Positions 44,253 through 53,590 of a DNA stretch of 64,000 nucleotides are shown here, one piece after another. The position numbers were made by a program, and so were the translations under genes. Position 1 is the stretch's first letter. Each line of letters begins with the position of its first letter. Origin of the DNA: Desulfatiglans anilini DSM 4660 (lineage in GTDB: Bacteria; Desulfobacterota; DSM-4660; Desulfatiglandales; Desulfatiglandaceae); NCBI RefSeq assembly GCF_000422285.1, contig NZ_AULM01000019.1, forward strand, positions 1 through 64,000, read 5' to 3'. The notes beneath the pieces are model-generated. The model made no database searches. It was not told the origin of the DNA and saw only the letters and a list, made by a program, of their open reading frames with translations.

Positions 44253-45569
44253 TCAATGCTTCATAAAGTGCGGTAAAACGGTTGCTATGCTCGGGAAAAA
44301 CAGGATCATAACCATGACTGTCAGGTCGATCAAGACGAAGGGGATTACAGATCGATAAATGTCCAGCATGGTCGTCTTTTCCGGTACGACACCTTTCATC
44401 ACGAAGAGACAAAGCCCGAGCGGCGGTGTTTTCATGCCGATCTCCATGTTGATGAGCGTCAACAACCCGAACCAGATGGGATCGAAGCCCAGCGTCTTGA
44501 CGATCGGTGTGAATATCGGGAAGGTCACCATCATGATCGAGACCGGCTCCATGAAGGTCCCGAGAATGATCATGAGCATCTGCATGACGGCGATGATCGC
44601 CAGGTGGGGAAAAGGAAAGCTGACCACCAGTTCCACGAGCCCCCGGCTCGCACCCGTAAACGCGAGGATCTGGCTGAAGGCCGTCGAGCCGGTCAGGATC
44701 ATGAGCATCATGACCGTGATCCTGAGCGTGGAATCCAGCGAACTGCGCATCACCTTCCATTTGAGTTTCCCATAGACCGCCACCACGGCGGCGGTCGTCA
44801 TGACCCCCATCGCAGCCGATTCCGTCGGAGTGGCCAAGCCAGCGAAGATCAGGCCGGTGACCACGAAGATGATGACCCCGAAAGGCAGGACATGGGTTGC
44901 AAGGGATTTGAACTTTTCGGACCAGGAAACGGCTTCCGGGGCATAGTCAGGAGCAAGACTCGGCTGCAGCTTGCAGCGCAAAACGATATAGGCGACGTAC
45001 ATACTCGCCAGCAAAAGACCCGGCACAACACCCGAGAGCAGCATCTTCCCGATGGAGATCTGCATGAGCGATCCCAGCACCACAGCAAGTGCGCTCGGAG
45101 GGATGATCATTGCCAGGGCCCCGCTCATGCAAGACCCAATCGCGATGGTTTTGTGGTAGCCTCTCTTCTCCATCTCGGGGAGCAGCAGAGAGCCGAGCAT
45201 GGCCGACGTGCCCATGCTGGAGCCGCTCAGGGTCGAGAAAAGGGTCCCGCCCCCGACACTCAGCAGGCACAACCGGCCCGGGATCCGCCCCATCCACTTG
45301 TCCAGGCTGTCCAGTGCGCGTATGAAGACCCCGGAGTGAAACAGCAGTTCACCCATCAACACGAAGAGAGGCACAGGCAAAAGAACGAAGCTGCTGATCG
45401 ATGAAAAAATCGACCGTATGAACTGCTCCAGTCCATGGCCACCCCCCCAGAGGAAATAGATCCCTACCACATCCACAATCGTGAAGGCGAGAAACACAGG
45501 CAGACCGGCGGCCAGAAGGACCAGAAAAGATCCGACGATGAGCACCAGAACCACGTACCATTCCGCCAT
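44253..45569 (-). CDS. dctM: TRAP transporter large permease (DctM)
   Basis: 438 residues with about twelve hydrophobic segments. DctM signatures: GLPVFLAFTIVDVVGIYFL, LFVLMGELLFHSGVFIRALDSLDKWMGRIPGRLCLLSVGGGTLFSTLSGSSMGTSAMLGSLLLPEM, and PPLGLCLFVMKGVVPEKTT. It is the substrate-translocating membrane subunit, driven by a sodium or proton gradient. The start overlaps the dctQ stop by one base (TGATG). Confidence 0.93.
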   Translation of the reverse strand: MAEWYVVLVLIVGSFLVLLAAGLPVFLAFTIVDVVGIYFLWGGGHGLEQFIRSIFSSISSFVLLPVPLFVLMGELLFHSGVFIRALDSLDKWMGRIPGRLCLLSVGGGTLFSTLSGSSMGTSAMLGSLLLPEMEKRGYHKTIAIGSCMSGALAMIIPPSALAVVLGSLMQISIGKMLLSGVVPGLLLASMYVAYIVLRCKLQPSLAPDYAPEAVSWSEKFKSLATHVLPFGVIIFVVTGLIFAGLATPTESAAMGVMTTAAVVAVYGKLKWKVMRSSLDSTLRITVMMLMILTGSTAFSQILAFTGASRGLVELVVSFPFPHLAIIAVMQMLMIILGTFMEPVSIMMVTFPIFTPIVKTLGFDPIWFGLLTLINMEIGMKTPPLGLCLFVMKGVVPEKTTMLDIYRSVIPFVLIDLTVMVMILFFPSIATVLPHFMKH

Positions 45570-46060
45570 CAGTTGACCTCCTTCAGCCGCCTTAGGTGCT
45601 GCAGGCCTTGTCTGGCAAACTGTCCCATGAGGAGAAAATAGCCAATGCTGATAAGGGCCAGGAAAAAGAATTCATACATGGTCATGGTTTTGGTGATCAA
45701 AACCCTGTTAACGTAAGAATTCCACGCTGCAGCGGCACTGAACCAGACGACGACCCCCGAAACGAAGACACCGGTGGCCGACGAAAATACCCCCAACCAC
45801 CCCTGCAGCTTCGGGTTCAGGCGTTCGACAAGGATGTCCACGCCGACGTGCCCCCCCTTCTTCAGGAGCCAGGGCGCGGCCAGAAAGGTCATGGTAAAGA
45901 GGATGTATTCACATACTTCCACCGTCCAGATCAGTGGTTTAGCGAAAAAATATCGCATGAAAATTTCAACAGACATGATCAGGACGGCACCCACGAGGAG
46001 CACCCCTCCCAGCAGCGCCAGGAAATCGATGATCGAATCAAAAAGTCCTCTCTTCTGCAT
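45569..46060 (-). CDS. dctQ: TRAP transporter small permease (DctQ)
   Basis: 163 residues from the ATG at 46060; the open frame extends upstream without a plausible start. Four hydrophobic helices. The pattern LLGGVLLVGAVLIMSVEIFMRYFFAKPLIWTVEVCEYILFTMTFLAAPWLLKKGGHVGVDIL is the DctQ hallmark (RYFF...W..E...WLLKKGGHVGVD). It couples to DctM. Confidence 0.9.
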   Translation of the reverse strand: MQKRGLFDSIIDFLALLGGVLLVGAVLIMSVEIFMRYFFAKPLIWTVEVCEYILFTMTFLAAPWLLKKGGHVGVDILVERLNPKLQGWLGVFSSATGVFVSGVVVWFSAAAAWNSYVNRVLITKTMTMYEFFFLALISIGYFLLMGQFARQGLQHLRRLKEVN

Positions 46061-46336
46061 ATACAAGACCCCTGTGCAGGAATGGTGGGGTGTCCACCGT
46101 ACACAACAGTACGTTGACACCCCTGTCACCGGTTCCTTCAGCGTCTAAGCCGCTGAAATCTGGGACGGCACGCAGTCCCCGGCAGACAAGCACCTCCCGG
46201 CATTCACCTTCCAACGGTCAGCGTTGCTCCGCGAGATAGGGTGATCGCCAGCAGCGTGAATCGATCATCGGCGACCACCCGATGCTTTGCGCGTTGAGGG
46301 CGAGTCTGCCCAGGCGGCAGAGCGATACTGCAGCCT

Positions 46337-47347
46337 CTAATCCCACGGGAACACGTCTTTGGGAATCGCCTTTCTCGAGGTCAATTCCCTCAGTTTGGGG
46401 CCGTATTCGGGGGCTGCCTCGATGACATATTCCCAGGTCTTGTCATAGGCGATGGCACGGAATTTCTGCGCCTCCTCCGGCGGCAGGGTCAACGTCTCCA
46501 TGCCGGCCGCCTTCCGGACCTTCTCTTCCGTCTGTTCGATCATCGTGTTGCGCATCGTACCGATGTACTCCATATCCTGCATCACATCCATAATCAGATC
46601 CTGAACATCCGGGGGGATCTTCTTCCACTTGTCGAGGTTGATCATGGTGGCAGGCTCCATCTGAAAGACCCCCGGCTCGATCGCGTATTTGGTCACCTCC
46701 TGCAGGCCCCAACTGATAACCCCTACGTTCGGCCACATGAAGCCATCGACGACACCGCGTTCCATGCCCGTGTAGATCTCGGTCGGCGGGATGCTGACCG
46801 GCGTGGCGCCCAATGCCTTGATAAAAGGGATGTAGAGGGGCTGGACCCTGATTTTCAAGCCCTTGATGTCCTCCACCTTTTCGATCTTCTTGTTGACAAA
46901 CAGCTTGAACGGGAGAAAGCTTTGCAGCCGGCCCAGGTACTTGGCATTCGCACGCTTTTCGAAAATCTCGCACCAGAGGTCGTAGGCCCCGGTCTTGCGC
47001 TCTTCCCATTCAGCCAACTCCGTCAACCCCTTTGCCCAGGCCTCCGGCATGATCGGCTTAAGGTATCCGAACGGATAATAGAGAATCATATCGATGGTGC
47101 CCGCCTTCAAGGCGTGGATCTGATCGAAGCTCTGGATGACCTCCGGCCCACCCACCCATTCAATGCGCAGTTTGCCCTCGGCCCTCTTGTTGATCTTGTC
47201 CACCAGGATGGGAACGGGGTCGTTATTGAGGTGATTTTTGGGAAAACCTGTTACGGCCTTGAGTACGATCATCTCGCTTTTCGATTCGATGGCGGTTAGC
47301 CCCAGGAACAGGGTAATACAGGCGATGAGCAAAAAGGCTTTCTTCAT
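46337..47347 (-). CDS. dctP: TRAP transporter solute-binding protein (DctP family)
   Basis: 336 residues. The ATG at 47347 is chosen for GGAGGG upstream and the signal peptide KKAFLLIACITLFLGLTAIESKS. The mature chain starts VLKAVTGFPKNHLNNDPVPILVDKINKRAEGKLRIEWVGGPEVIQSFDQIHALKAGTIDM. The substrate-gating region is LKIRVQPLYIPFIKALGATPVSIPPTEIYTGMERGVVDGFMWP; the Arg in KIRV normally binds the carboxylate. It is therefore a periplasmic receptor for an organic acid, fitting the CoA-dependent degradation genes around it. Confidence 0.92.
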   Translation of the reverse strand: MKKAFLLIACITLFLGLTAIESKSEMIVLKAVTGFPKNHLNNDPVPILVDKINKRAEGKLRIEWVGGPEVIQSFDQIHALKAGTIDMILYYPFGYLKPIMPEAWAKGLTELAEWEERKTGAYDLWCEIFEKRANAKYLGRLQSFLPFKLFVNKKIEKVEDIKGLKIRVQPLYIPFIKALGATPVSIPPTEIYTGMERGVVDGFMWPNVGVISWGLQEVTKYAIEPGVFQMEPATMINLDKWKKIPPDVQDLIMDVMQDMEYIGTMRNTMIEQTEEKVRKAAGMETLTLPPEEAQKFRAIAYDKTWEYVIEAAPEYGPKLRELTSRKAIPKDVFPWD

Positions 47348-47596
47348 GTTTCCCTCCATTCTTTCCGTCATGCTGTCACAATGTTCATAGAAAACAAATC
47401 TTCCCATCCAATGATTCAGGCAGTCCGACAACCGGATTCTGTATCCTCGCTTCTCCGCGCTTTGCATCCCCCCCTTCAAAGCTTCGGCAAGCAACCTTTC
47501 GCAGGGCGTCCTGCCATCCCGCAACTGGTTTACCGCTTGTCACAGCTAAGGCCGCCGCCCGGGACCCATTGCAGAAAACATCGGTGCGACGCATCG

Positions 47597-49123
47597 CTAA
47601 AAAACCCTACCTTCGTCGATCCAGGAGGGAAACCATTTGTAATAGTCCAGGGGAAAGGCCTTGCCAAGGCCTTCATAGCTGGCCTTCGCCAGCGCGATGC
47701 CTTTCTTGTCGCGGACCAGCCGTACGTGGCCTTTCGCCTCGAGATCGACGAGCACCCGGTCGAGATCCTTGTCTTCCACATCGAAATAGGCCTTGATGTC
47801 CTCCCGGCTCATGTGGAGCCCTGGATTCGCACGGTAATCCTCGGCCAGGATCTGGAGAAGGCCCTCCTCATCGATCGAACGCGCCTTTTCGGGTTCGGTC
47901 GCGGCCGGGACCGGCACGCCGAGCTCTTCATGAATCACCCTTCGGCACATCTTCAGATCCTCGGCCATCTGCTTCATGGCGGCCCGCTGGATCACCATCC
48001 TGCAGGCCTCCATGGTCCCGCCCGCGATGTTTTCCACCTTCGAGACGCCGTAGATGGCCGAGACCGGGTAGAATGGCGTCAGCCCGTCCCCTCCCATGAC
48101 CTGGATGGCGTCCAGGCTTGCGGCAACCGCCCCTTCGCAGTTGTAGACCTTGGCCACATTGGACTCGAGGGTGATATCCCAGCCGAGGTCCCACAGGTAG
48201 GCCGTGTAATAGGTGAGCAGCCGGGAGATCTTCACCCGGCTCACCATGTCGGCTATCTTGAACTGGTTGTTGACGAAGCTGATGGTGGGCCGGCCGAACT
48301 GGACCCGCCGCTCGGCATAGGGGACCGCATTACGGAGAAGTTCGCCCATCCAGGCCGCGGTCTGCGCGCAAATCAGCGTACGTTCGAAATTGAGGCCGGC
48401 CGTCATGATGGACCAGCCCTGCCCCTCCTCGCCAAGGACCTGGTCCATGGGGACGGGAACGTCCTTGAAATCGAGCGCCCCGTTCTGGATGTTTTCGAAG
48501 CCTATAATCTCGTTGATTTTTTCGACCGAAAAGCCGGGGGAACCCTTCTCGACGACGAAGGCCGTCAAGTGCCGGTACCTTTTTCTGTCTTCGGGATTGT
48601 CGCTTGTCCGTGCATAGACCATGTAGCGTTGGGCCACGCCCGCGGAGACGATGTAGCGCTTTTTCCCGTTGAGGAGATAGACATCTCCCTCGCGCCGGGC
48701 CGTCATTTCAATGGCTGCCGCATCGGTGCCCGCGACGGGCTCCGTAATCACGATCGCCCCCATCTCTCCCCGTGCGATGCGGGGGAGGAAGCGCTTTTTC
48801 TGCTCTTCCGAGCCAAACTCGATGATCTGGCGCAGTCCGCCGAGCATGTTTCCAATGAAGACACGGCCCGGTCCGGGCATGCGGCTGAAGGCCTCGGCGG
48901 CGATGCAGGCCCCCGTCGCACCCAGCCCCAGGCCGCCGTACTCCTTGGGCACACCGGCGCCGGTGTAGCCCCTTTCACCGATCTTTTCGAAGATGTCCCA
49001 CGGGAACTCCCGTTTCCACCGGGATTCCGCATCCCGCGGCATGAGCTCACGCACAAAGGCGTGGACATCTTCTGCAAACGCCTTCTGCTCATCCGTCCAC
49101 CATGGATAAATGTCCATCATCAT
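47597..49123 (-). CDS. Acyl-CoA dehydrogenase with a C-terminal extension
   Basis: 508 residues; AGGAGGAGG directly precedes three in-frame ATGs (49123, 49120, 49117), so the exact start is uncertain. The acyl-CoA dehydrogenase core has ITEPVAGTDAAAIEMTA, ERRVQFGRPTISFVNNQFKIADM and QVMGGDGLTPFYPVSAIYGVSKVENIAGGTMEACRMVI. The usual catalytic Glu near the end (YEGT) is replaced (IAGGT). A Glu in GLNFERT could act instead, as in isovaleryl-CoA dehydrogenase. The last ~110 residues resemble a small winged-helix-like add-on (ILAEDYRANPGLHMSREDIKAYFDVEDKDLDRVLVDLEAKGHVRLVRDKKGIALA). It oxidises an acyl-CoA and passes electrons to ETF. Confidence 0.9.
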   Translation of the reverse strand: MMMDIYPWWTDEQKAFAEDVHAFVRELMPRDAESRWKREFPWDIFEKIGERGYTGAGVPKEYGGLGLGATGACIAAEAFSRMPGPGRVFIGNMLGGLRQIIEFGSEEQKKRFLPRIARGEMGAIVITEPVAGTDAAAIEMTARREGDVYLLNGKKRYIVSAGVAQRYMVYARTSDNPEDRKRYRHLTAFVVEKGSPGFSVEKINEIIGFENIQNGALDFKDVPVPMDQVLGEEGQGWSIMTAGLNFERTLICAQTAAWMGELLRNAVPYAERRVQFGRPTISFVNNQFKIADMVSRVKISRLLTYYTAYLWDLGWDITLESNVAKVYNCEGAVAASLDAIQVMGGDGLTPFYPVSAIYGVSKVENIAGGTMEACRMVIQRAAMKQMAEDLKMCRRVIHEELGVPVPAATEPEKARSIDEEGLLQILAEDYRANPGLHMSREDIKAYFDVEDKDLDRVLVDLEAKGHVRLVRDKKGIALAKASYEGLGKAFPLDYYKWFPSWIDEGRVF

Positions 49124-49130
49124 CCTCCTC

Positions 49131-51413
49131 CTATTGTTTCCGGTTCCGCAGGGCCATCACCACCTTCTCAGGGGTCAGCGGCTGCTCCTTGAACCAGATG
49201 CCGGTTGCATGGCGCACCGCCGTAAAGACAGACGGCGGGGTGCTTACGATGGCCCCTTCGGAGGCCTCCTTGGCGCCGAACGGACCCGATGGGTCGTCCG
49301 TCAGGATGTCGATGACCTCGATCCTGGGGATGTCCGGGGCGAGCGGCATCTTGTAGTCCGCCAGGTTCGGGTTGAGCGTCCTGCCTTGGTCCATCCGGAA
49401 CTCCTCATAGAGCGCCTGCCCCATGCCCTGGATCGCCGCCCCCTGGTTCTGCGCCTCCACGTTGACGGGGTTCAACGGTCTGCCGCAGTCGTGTGCGATC
49501 ACCATGTCCGTGCAGCGGATGAAGCCGGTTTCGAGATCCACATCCACCTCGGTCAACTGGGACGTGAAACTGTACGAAGTGCCGCAGTTGCCGATCCCCT
49601 TCTCGAAGTCGAGCACGTCGATGCCGTAATCGGAATACCCTTTCCCGATGATGACCGCCCCGGAGCCTGAATAGCAGGCGATCTTAGCAAGTTGTTCGAA
49701 GGGCATGGTCTTTTCGGGGGATCCGGCTACGCTGACCATGCGATTCTTGAAGACGATGTCCTCCGGGTTCGCCTCCCACTCCCGCGCGGCGAAGCGGGCC
49801 AATTGATCCTTGATGTCGACCGCCGCGCGGCGGGCCGCCTCGCCGGCGAGCACCGTGACGCGGCTCCCGTAGCTTCCCGCATCGCAGGGTGTCACGGCCG
49901 TGTCGACGCGTTTGATGTCCACGTCCTCCATGCCGACACCGAGTTCCTCGGCCACGATCTGGCAGAGGACCGTGTCGGAGCCCTGTCCGCAGTCAGTGGC
50001 ACCGGTGAGGTAATCGATCGTCCCGTCCTCGCAAAGCCGGAGGACAGCCGCGCACGATTGGTGGCCGCGCTGCCGGGCGCCGCCGAGATAGGACGTGGCG
50101 GACATACCGGTGCCATGAACCACGGGTCCGCTCCCTTTCCGCTGGTCCCTGTTTTTCCAGGAATCGCTTGCGGCCAGGGTCTGGATCCCTTCCACCAAGC
50201 CGCAGGACTTGACGGTGACCTTGTTGACCGTCTCGTGGGGCGCCGTGATGGCGTTCTTGAGCCGCACGGCCACAGGGTCGATGCCGAGCTGCTCGGCCAT
50301 CATCTCCATCTGGAGCTCCGCGGCGAATCGCGTGTGCGTGACGCCATGGCCGCGCATGGCGGCGCCGATCGGGTTGTTCGTGTAGATGCGGTAGGCGTCG
50401 TGTTTGAAGTTGGGCAGTTTGTAAGGAAGGGTGCTCATGGACCCGCTCAGGTACATGGTGAGCGGGCCGATAGCGGTGTGGGCCCCGCCGTCGGCGATGA
50501 CCCGGCTGTGCATGGCGGTAATGGTGCCGTCCTTCTTCATCCCCATCTTGTTGTAAACGATCATGTTGTGGCGCCGGCGGCAGGTCATGAGGACCTCTTC
50601 CATCGTGTAGACGAACTTCACCGGCTTGCCGGTCCGCTTCGAGAAAAGGACCGAGCAGAAATCGCCTGCGAGGGAGTCATTCTTCGTTCCGCCGAAGCCC
50701 CCGCCGATGAAAGGCTGGATCACCCTGACCTTGTTGAGCGGGAGGTTGAAGCAGGCCGCCAGGTGCCGATAGACGAAATAAGGACTCTGTTTGGCCGCCC
50801 AGATGGTGATGCCGGATGAGTCGTACATCGCCACTGCGGCGGGCGGCTCCAGGTAGCCGGTAATGACCCGGCCCGTCACGAAGCGGTCTTCGTGGACGAG
50901 GTCGGCTTCGCGGAAGCCCTTTTCGATGTCGCCGAAATCCATGTGGAAGTCCCAGCTGACATTGTTTTTCACATGGTCATAGAGCTGCGGAGCCCCTTCC
51001 TCCATGGCTTTTTCCGGGTCGAACACGCCGGGAAGCGGTTCATACTCCACCTGAATCAGCTGAGCCGCTTGCTCCGCGGTGTCCTCGTCAACGGCAGCGA
51101 CCGCCGCGACGGCTTCGCCGAGATAGCGCACCCGCTCGGCTGCCAGAGGCTCCTCCTCGCGGGTCTTGGGCATCCAGCCCCATTTCCACCCTTTGAAATC
51201 CTTCCCTGTCAGAACGTCCTTGACCCCCGGAAGCCGCTCGGCACGGCTCGTATCGATGTTCAGGATCTTGGCATGGGCGTGCGGGCTTCTGACGATCTTG
51301 CACCAGAGCATGCCTGGCATCTCATAGTCCGCGGCGTATTTGGCCTCCCCGGTGACCTTGGCGAGGGCATCCACCCTGGGCATGCGTTTCCCGATTACAG
51401 AAAAGTCCTGCAT
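49131..51413 (-). CDS. Molybdenum hydroxylase large subunit (xanthine oxidase family)
   Basis: 760 residues from the ATG at 51413 (GGGGGGGAG upstream; the open frame before it is non-coding overlap). Motifs: RVDALAKVTGEAKYAADYEMPGMLWCKIVRSPHAHAKIL, KVRVIQPFIGGGFGGTKND, PIGAAMRGHGVTHTRFAAEL, YLTGATDCGQGSDTVLCQIVAEELGV, SYGSRVTVLAGEAARRA, and FGAKEASEGAIVSTPPSVFTAVRHATG. The terminal GEPP/GE-type motif appears as AKEASEGA, with Glu as base candidate. It binds the molybdopterin cofactor. Substrate unknown; the 4-hydroxybenzoyl-CoA reductase and nicotinate hydroxylase groups are possible relatives. Confidence 0.9.
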   Translation of the reverse strand: MQDFSVIGKRMPRVDALAKVTGEAKYAADYEMPGMLWCKIVRSPHAHAKILNIDTSRAERLPGVKDVLTGKDFKGWKWGWMPKTREEEPLAAERVRYLGEAVAAVAAVDEDTAEQAAQLIQVEYEPLPGVFDPEKAMEEGAPQLYDHVKNNVSWDFHMDFGDIEKGFREADLVHEDRFVTGRVITGYLEPPAAVAMYDSSGITIWAAKQSPYFVYRHLAACFNLPLNKVRVIQPFIGGGFGGTKNDSLAGDFCSVLFSKRTGKPVKFVYTMEEVLMTCRRRHNMIVYNKMGMKKDGTITAMHSRVIADGGAHTAIGPLTMYLSGSMSTLPYKLPNFKHDAYRIYTNNPIGAAMRGHGVTHTRFAAELQMEMMAEQLGIDPVAVRLKNAITAPHETVNKVTVKSCGLVEGIQTLAASDSWKNRDQRKGSGPVVHGTGMSATSYLGGARQRGHQSCAAVLRLCEDGTIDYLTGATDCGQGSDTVLCQIVAEELGVGMEDVDIKRVDTAVTPCDAGSYGSRVTVLAGEAARRAAVDIKDQLARFAAREWEANPEDIVFKNRMVSVAGSPEKTMPFEQLAKIACYSGSGAVIIGKGYSDYGIDVLDFEKGIGNCGTSYSFTSQLTEVDVDLETGFIRCTDMVIAHDCGRPLNPVNVEAQNQGAAIQGMGQALYEEFRMDQGRTLNPNLADYKMPLAPDIPRIEVIDILTDDPSGPFGAKEASEGAIVSTPPSVFTAVRHATGIWFKEQPLTPEKVVMALRNRKQ

Positions 51414-51415
51414 GT

Positions 51416-51895
51416 TTACTCCCCCCCTTTCATGAGCTCGGCGGCGGCCTGGATGGATTCGATGACCTTGGTATAGCCGGTGCATCGGCAAAAATTCCCG
51501 GCGATGCCTTCTCTGATATCCCCGGAAGACGGTGTCCCATTGCGATCCAGAAGGGATTTGGCGGACATGATCATCCCGGAGGTGCAAAACCCGCACTGCA
51601 TTCCGGAGTGCTCCACGAACGCCTCCTGGAGCGGGTGCAGCTTGTCCCCTTCTTTCAAACCCTCGATGGTCGTAATCTCCTGACCGTCCGCCTCCACCGC
51701 CGGCACGAGGCAGCTGTTGACGGCCCGGCCGCCCATAATGACCGTGCAGGCGCCGCATTCCCCCAGCCCGCAGCCCTCCTTGGCGCCGGTCAACTTGAGC
51801 TCCTCACGAATGAGCTCGAGGAGGGTGCGATGAGGCGCAACCCTCAACGTGTGTGATTCGCCGTTGATGACGAGTTGGATTTCCTTCAGTTCCAT
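51416..51895 (-). CDS. Molybdenum hydroxylase [2Fe-2S] subunit
   Basis: 159 residues from the ATG at 51895. The plant-type [2Fe-2S] site is GCGLGECGACTVIMGGRAVNSCLVPA; the second, helical cluster site is GMQCGFCTSGMIMSA...GNFCRCTGYTKVIESI. The length and order are standard for the small subunit. It carries electrons from the molybdenum site to the FAD subunit. It ends two bases before the large-subunit start. Confidence 0.95.
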   Translation of the reverse strand: MELKEIQLVINGESHTLRVAPHRTLLELIREELKLTGAKEGCGLGECGACTVIMGGRAVNSCLVPAVEADGQEITTIEGLKEGDKLHPLQEAFVEHSGMQCGFCTSGMIMSAKSLLDRNGTPSSGDIREGIAGNFCRCTGYTKVIESIQAAAELMKGGE

Positions 51896-52141
51896 CGTTC
51901 GCTCTCCCTTTGTCGGTTTGGTTTTCATATGGAAACGGCGTGGCGGATGAACCCCGATTCAAACCTGCAGTCTTAGGCTGCGAGGGTGCCGGAGCCCGAC
52001 AACCGCCTTCGGGCAAGGGACAGGCTCCACTGGCCGCGGCGAAAAATTCTTTCTGGCCCCCTCTGGAAAGGCAGGAAGGCACGACGTCCGATTCAAAGAA
52101 TTCGGTTTTTCTATATGCGGCGAAGAAGTCAATACGCTGCT

Positions 52142-53026
52142 TCATCCCTGACTCGAGGACACCTGTCTTAGGGCCCGCTTGACCAGGACCTCCACCATCA
52201 AGCGGCGGTACTCAGCCGATGCACGGTGGTCGTCGATCGGTCTCGATTCATCGGCGGCGATTTTCGCCGCCTCCGCAATCACCTCATCACTCACGGGCCG
52301 GCCCTCGAGGAACGTCTCACATCGGCCGGCCCGGATCGGTGCAGGAGCGACAGCGCCCAGTCCCACGCGGACTTTCGAGAACGCTGCATCGCGCGTCTCC
52401 GCCAAAGCGGCTACGCCTACAACGGCTAGATCCATGCGGCTGCGGGGTGAGAGCTTGATGTAGACGCCTCGCCCTTCAGCCGGGGGGACATGAATCTCCT
52501 TGACGAGTTCATCCGGTTCGAGAACTGTCTTACCCGGACCGGTAAAAAATCGATTCAGTTCGACGACCCGTTCACCACGCGGGCCGGCGCACAGGACCCG
52601 CGCCTCCAGGCAAAGCAGCGCCGGAGCAGAGTCAGCGGAAGGAACGGCATTGCAGAGGTTCCCGACGATGGTTCCGCGGTTGCGGATCTGATGGGAAGCG
52701 ATGCTGAATGCGGCTTGGTGTAGCATAGGAAAACGACTTTTCACTGCTTCGGACTCTGCAACGGCATTGATCGAGGCAAGGGCGCCGATCCGCAAACCTC
52801 CGTCCTTTTCAGCGGTGACATAGTCGAGTCCCATCACGCCCTTCAGATCGATCAGGGTTTGAGGCACCGGGTCGGTTCTCCGTTTGATTTTCGGTAACAC
52901 GTCCGTGCCGCCTGCATAGACACGGAACGTTCCGACAGGATTCCCCTGCATAAAAGCCAATGCTTCTTCGATTCCCTCGGGTTTGAGGTAGTCGAATGGC
53001 GGCAGCCGTCTGAAAAAAAGTGTCAT
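52142..53026 (-). CDS. Molybdenum hydroxylase FAD-binding subunit
   Basis: 294 residues. CoxM/XdhB-type FAD subunit: FRVYAGGTDVLPKIKRR (FAD loop) and IASHQIRNRGTIVGNLCNAVPSADSAPALLCLEARV (second FAD contact). The extra four-Cys loop of 4-hydroxybenzoyl-CoA reductase beta subunit is not seen, which argues for an ordinary dehydrogenase electron path. It is the first enzyme gene of the trimer, with the order FAD, [2Fe-2S], Mo. Confidence 0.92.
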   Translation of the reverse strand: MTLFFRRLPPFDYLKPEGIEEALAFMQGNPVGTFRVYAGGTDVLPKIKRRTDPVPQTLIDLKGVMGLDYVTAEKDGGLRIGALASINAVAESEAVKSRFPMLHQAAFSIASHQIRNRGTIVGNLCNAVPSADSAPALLCLEARVLCAGPRGERVVELNRFFTGPGKTVLEPDELVKEIHVPPAEGRGVYIKLSPRSRMDLAVVGVAALAETRDAAFSKVRVGLGAVAPAPIRAGRCETFLEGRPVSDEVIAEAAKIAADESRPIDDHRASAEYRRLMVEVLVKRALRQVSSSQG

Positions 53027-53123
53027 AATCCTGCTCCTCCATTATCAATGTGAAATGATTCAAATTTCCGTAGTCTGCTCCAGAGATATAGAAAGCAATC
53101 CCGGAACATTTCTCTACCCTGGT

Positions 53124-53405
53124 TCAGCCTCCGCCAAGCGGCGTCAAACAGATATCGAGCCAATCACCATCCTCGATGACCGATCGCAGTCCCTTCGGAT
53201 AGAAAGCGATGTCCTTTCCACGGAGCGTCAGTTCGATGTCGGGTCTGAGTTTCTCCCCTTCGGCATCGATCAGAATAAACCCGGTCTCTCTTTCAACGCG
53301 GTGCAGGAGATCAGCCACGGTATCCGCCGCATCCGCAATCTCCAGATCCCCGAACCCAGCCTCCCGGCGAAGAAAATTGGTTGAAAGTTTTATCTTTTTA
53401 GGCAT
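53124..53405 (-). CDS. MoaD/ThiS-like ubiquitin-fold sulfur carrier
   Basis: 93 residues; GAGGAAC upstream. A beta-grasp protein with the essential Gly-Gly end: LRRE...DTVADLLHRVERETG...ELTLRGKDIAFYPKGLRSVIEDGDWLDICLTPLGGG. Such proteins donate sulfur to molybdopterin or other cofactors, or serve in tungsten/molybdenum enzyme operons. Lying just upstream of a molybdenum hydroxylase it probably supports cofactor maturation for it. A role in protein tagging is less likely. Confidence 0.85.
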   Translation of the reverse strand: MPKKIKLSTNFLRREAGFGDLEIADAADTVADLLHRVERETGFILIDAEGEKLRPDIELTLRGKDIAFYPKGLRSVIEDGDWLDICLTPLGGG

Positions 53406-53590
53406 ATCGATCGTTCCTCTGGGCCTGCATTTTTCTGGAGGTCTCAGACAACATGTTACAAGAGGAATGCGACCGGCCGCCCGGTCGGTCCACGGCCAAA
53501 AAATAATGTGGTTGTATTTTTCCGTTTAAATCGGACCACATGAGAAATTTTCTATTCGCCTTCAAAAGCCCTTTCACATTTAGAAATGAT

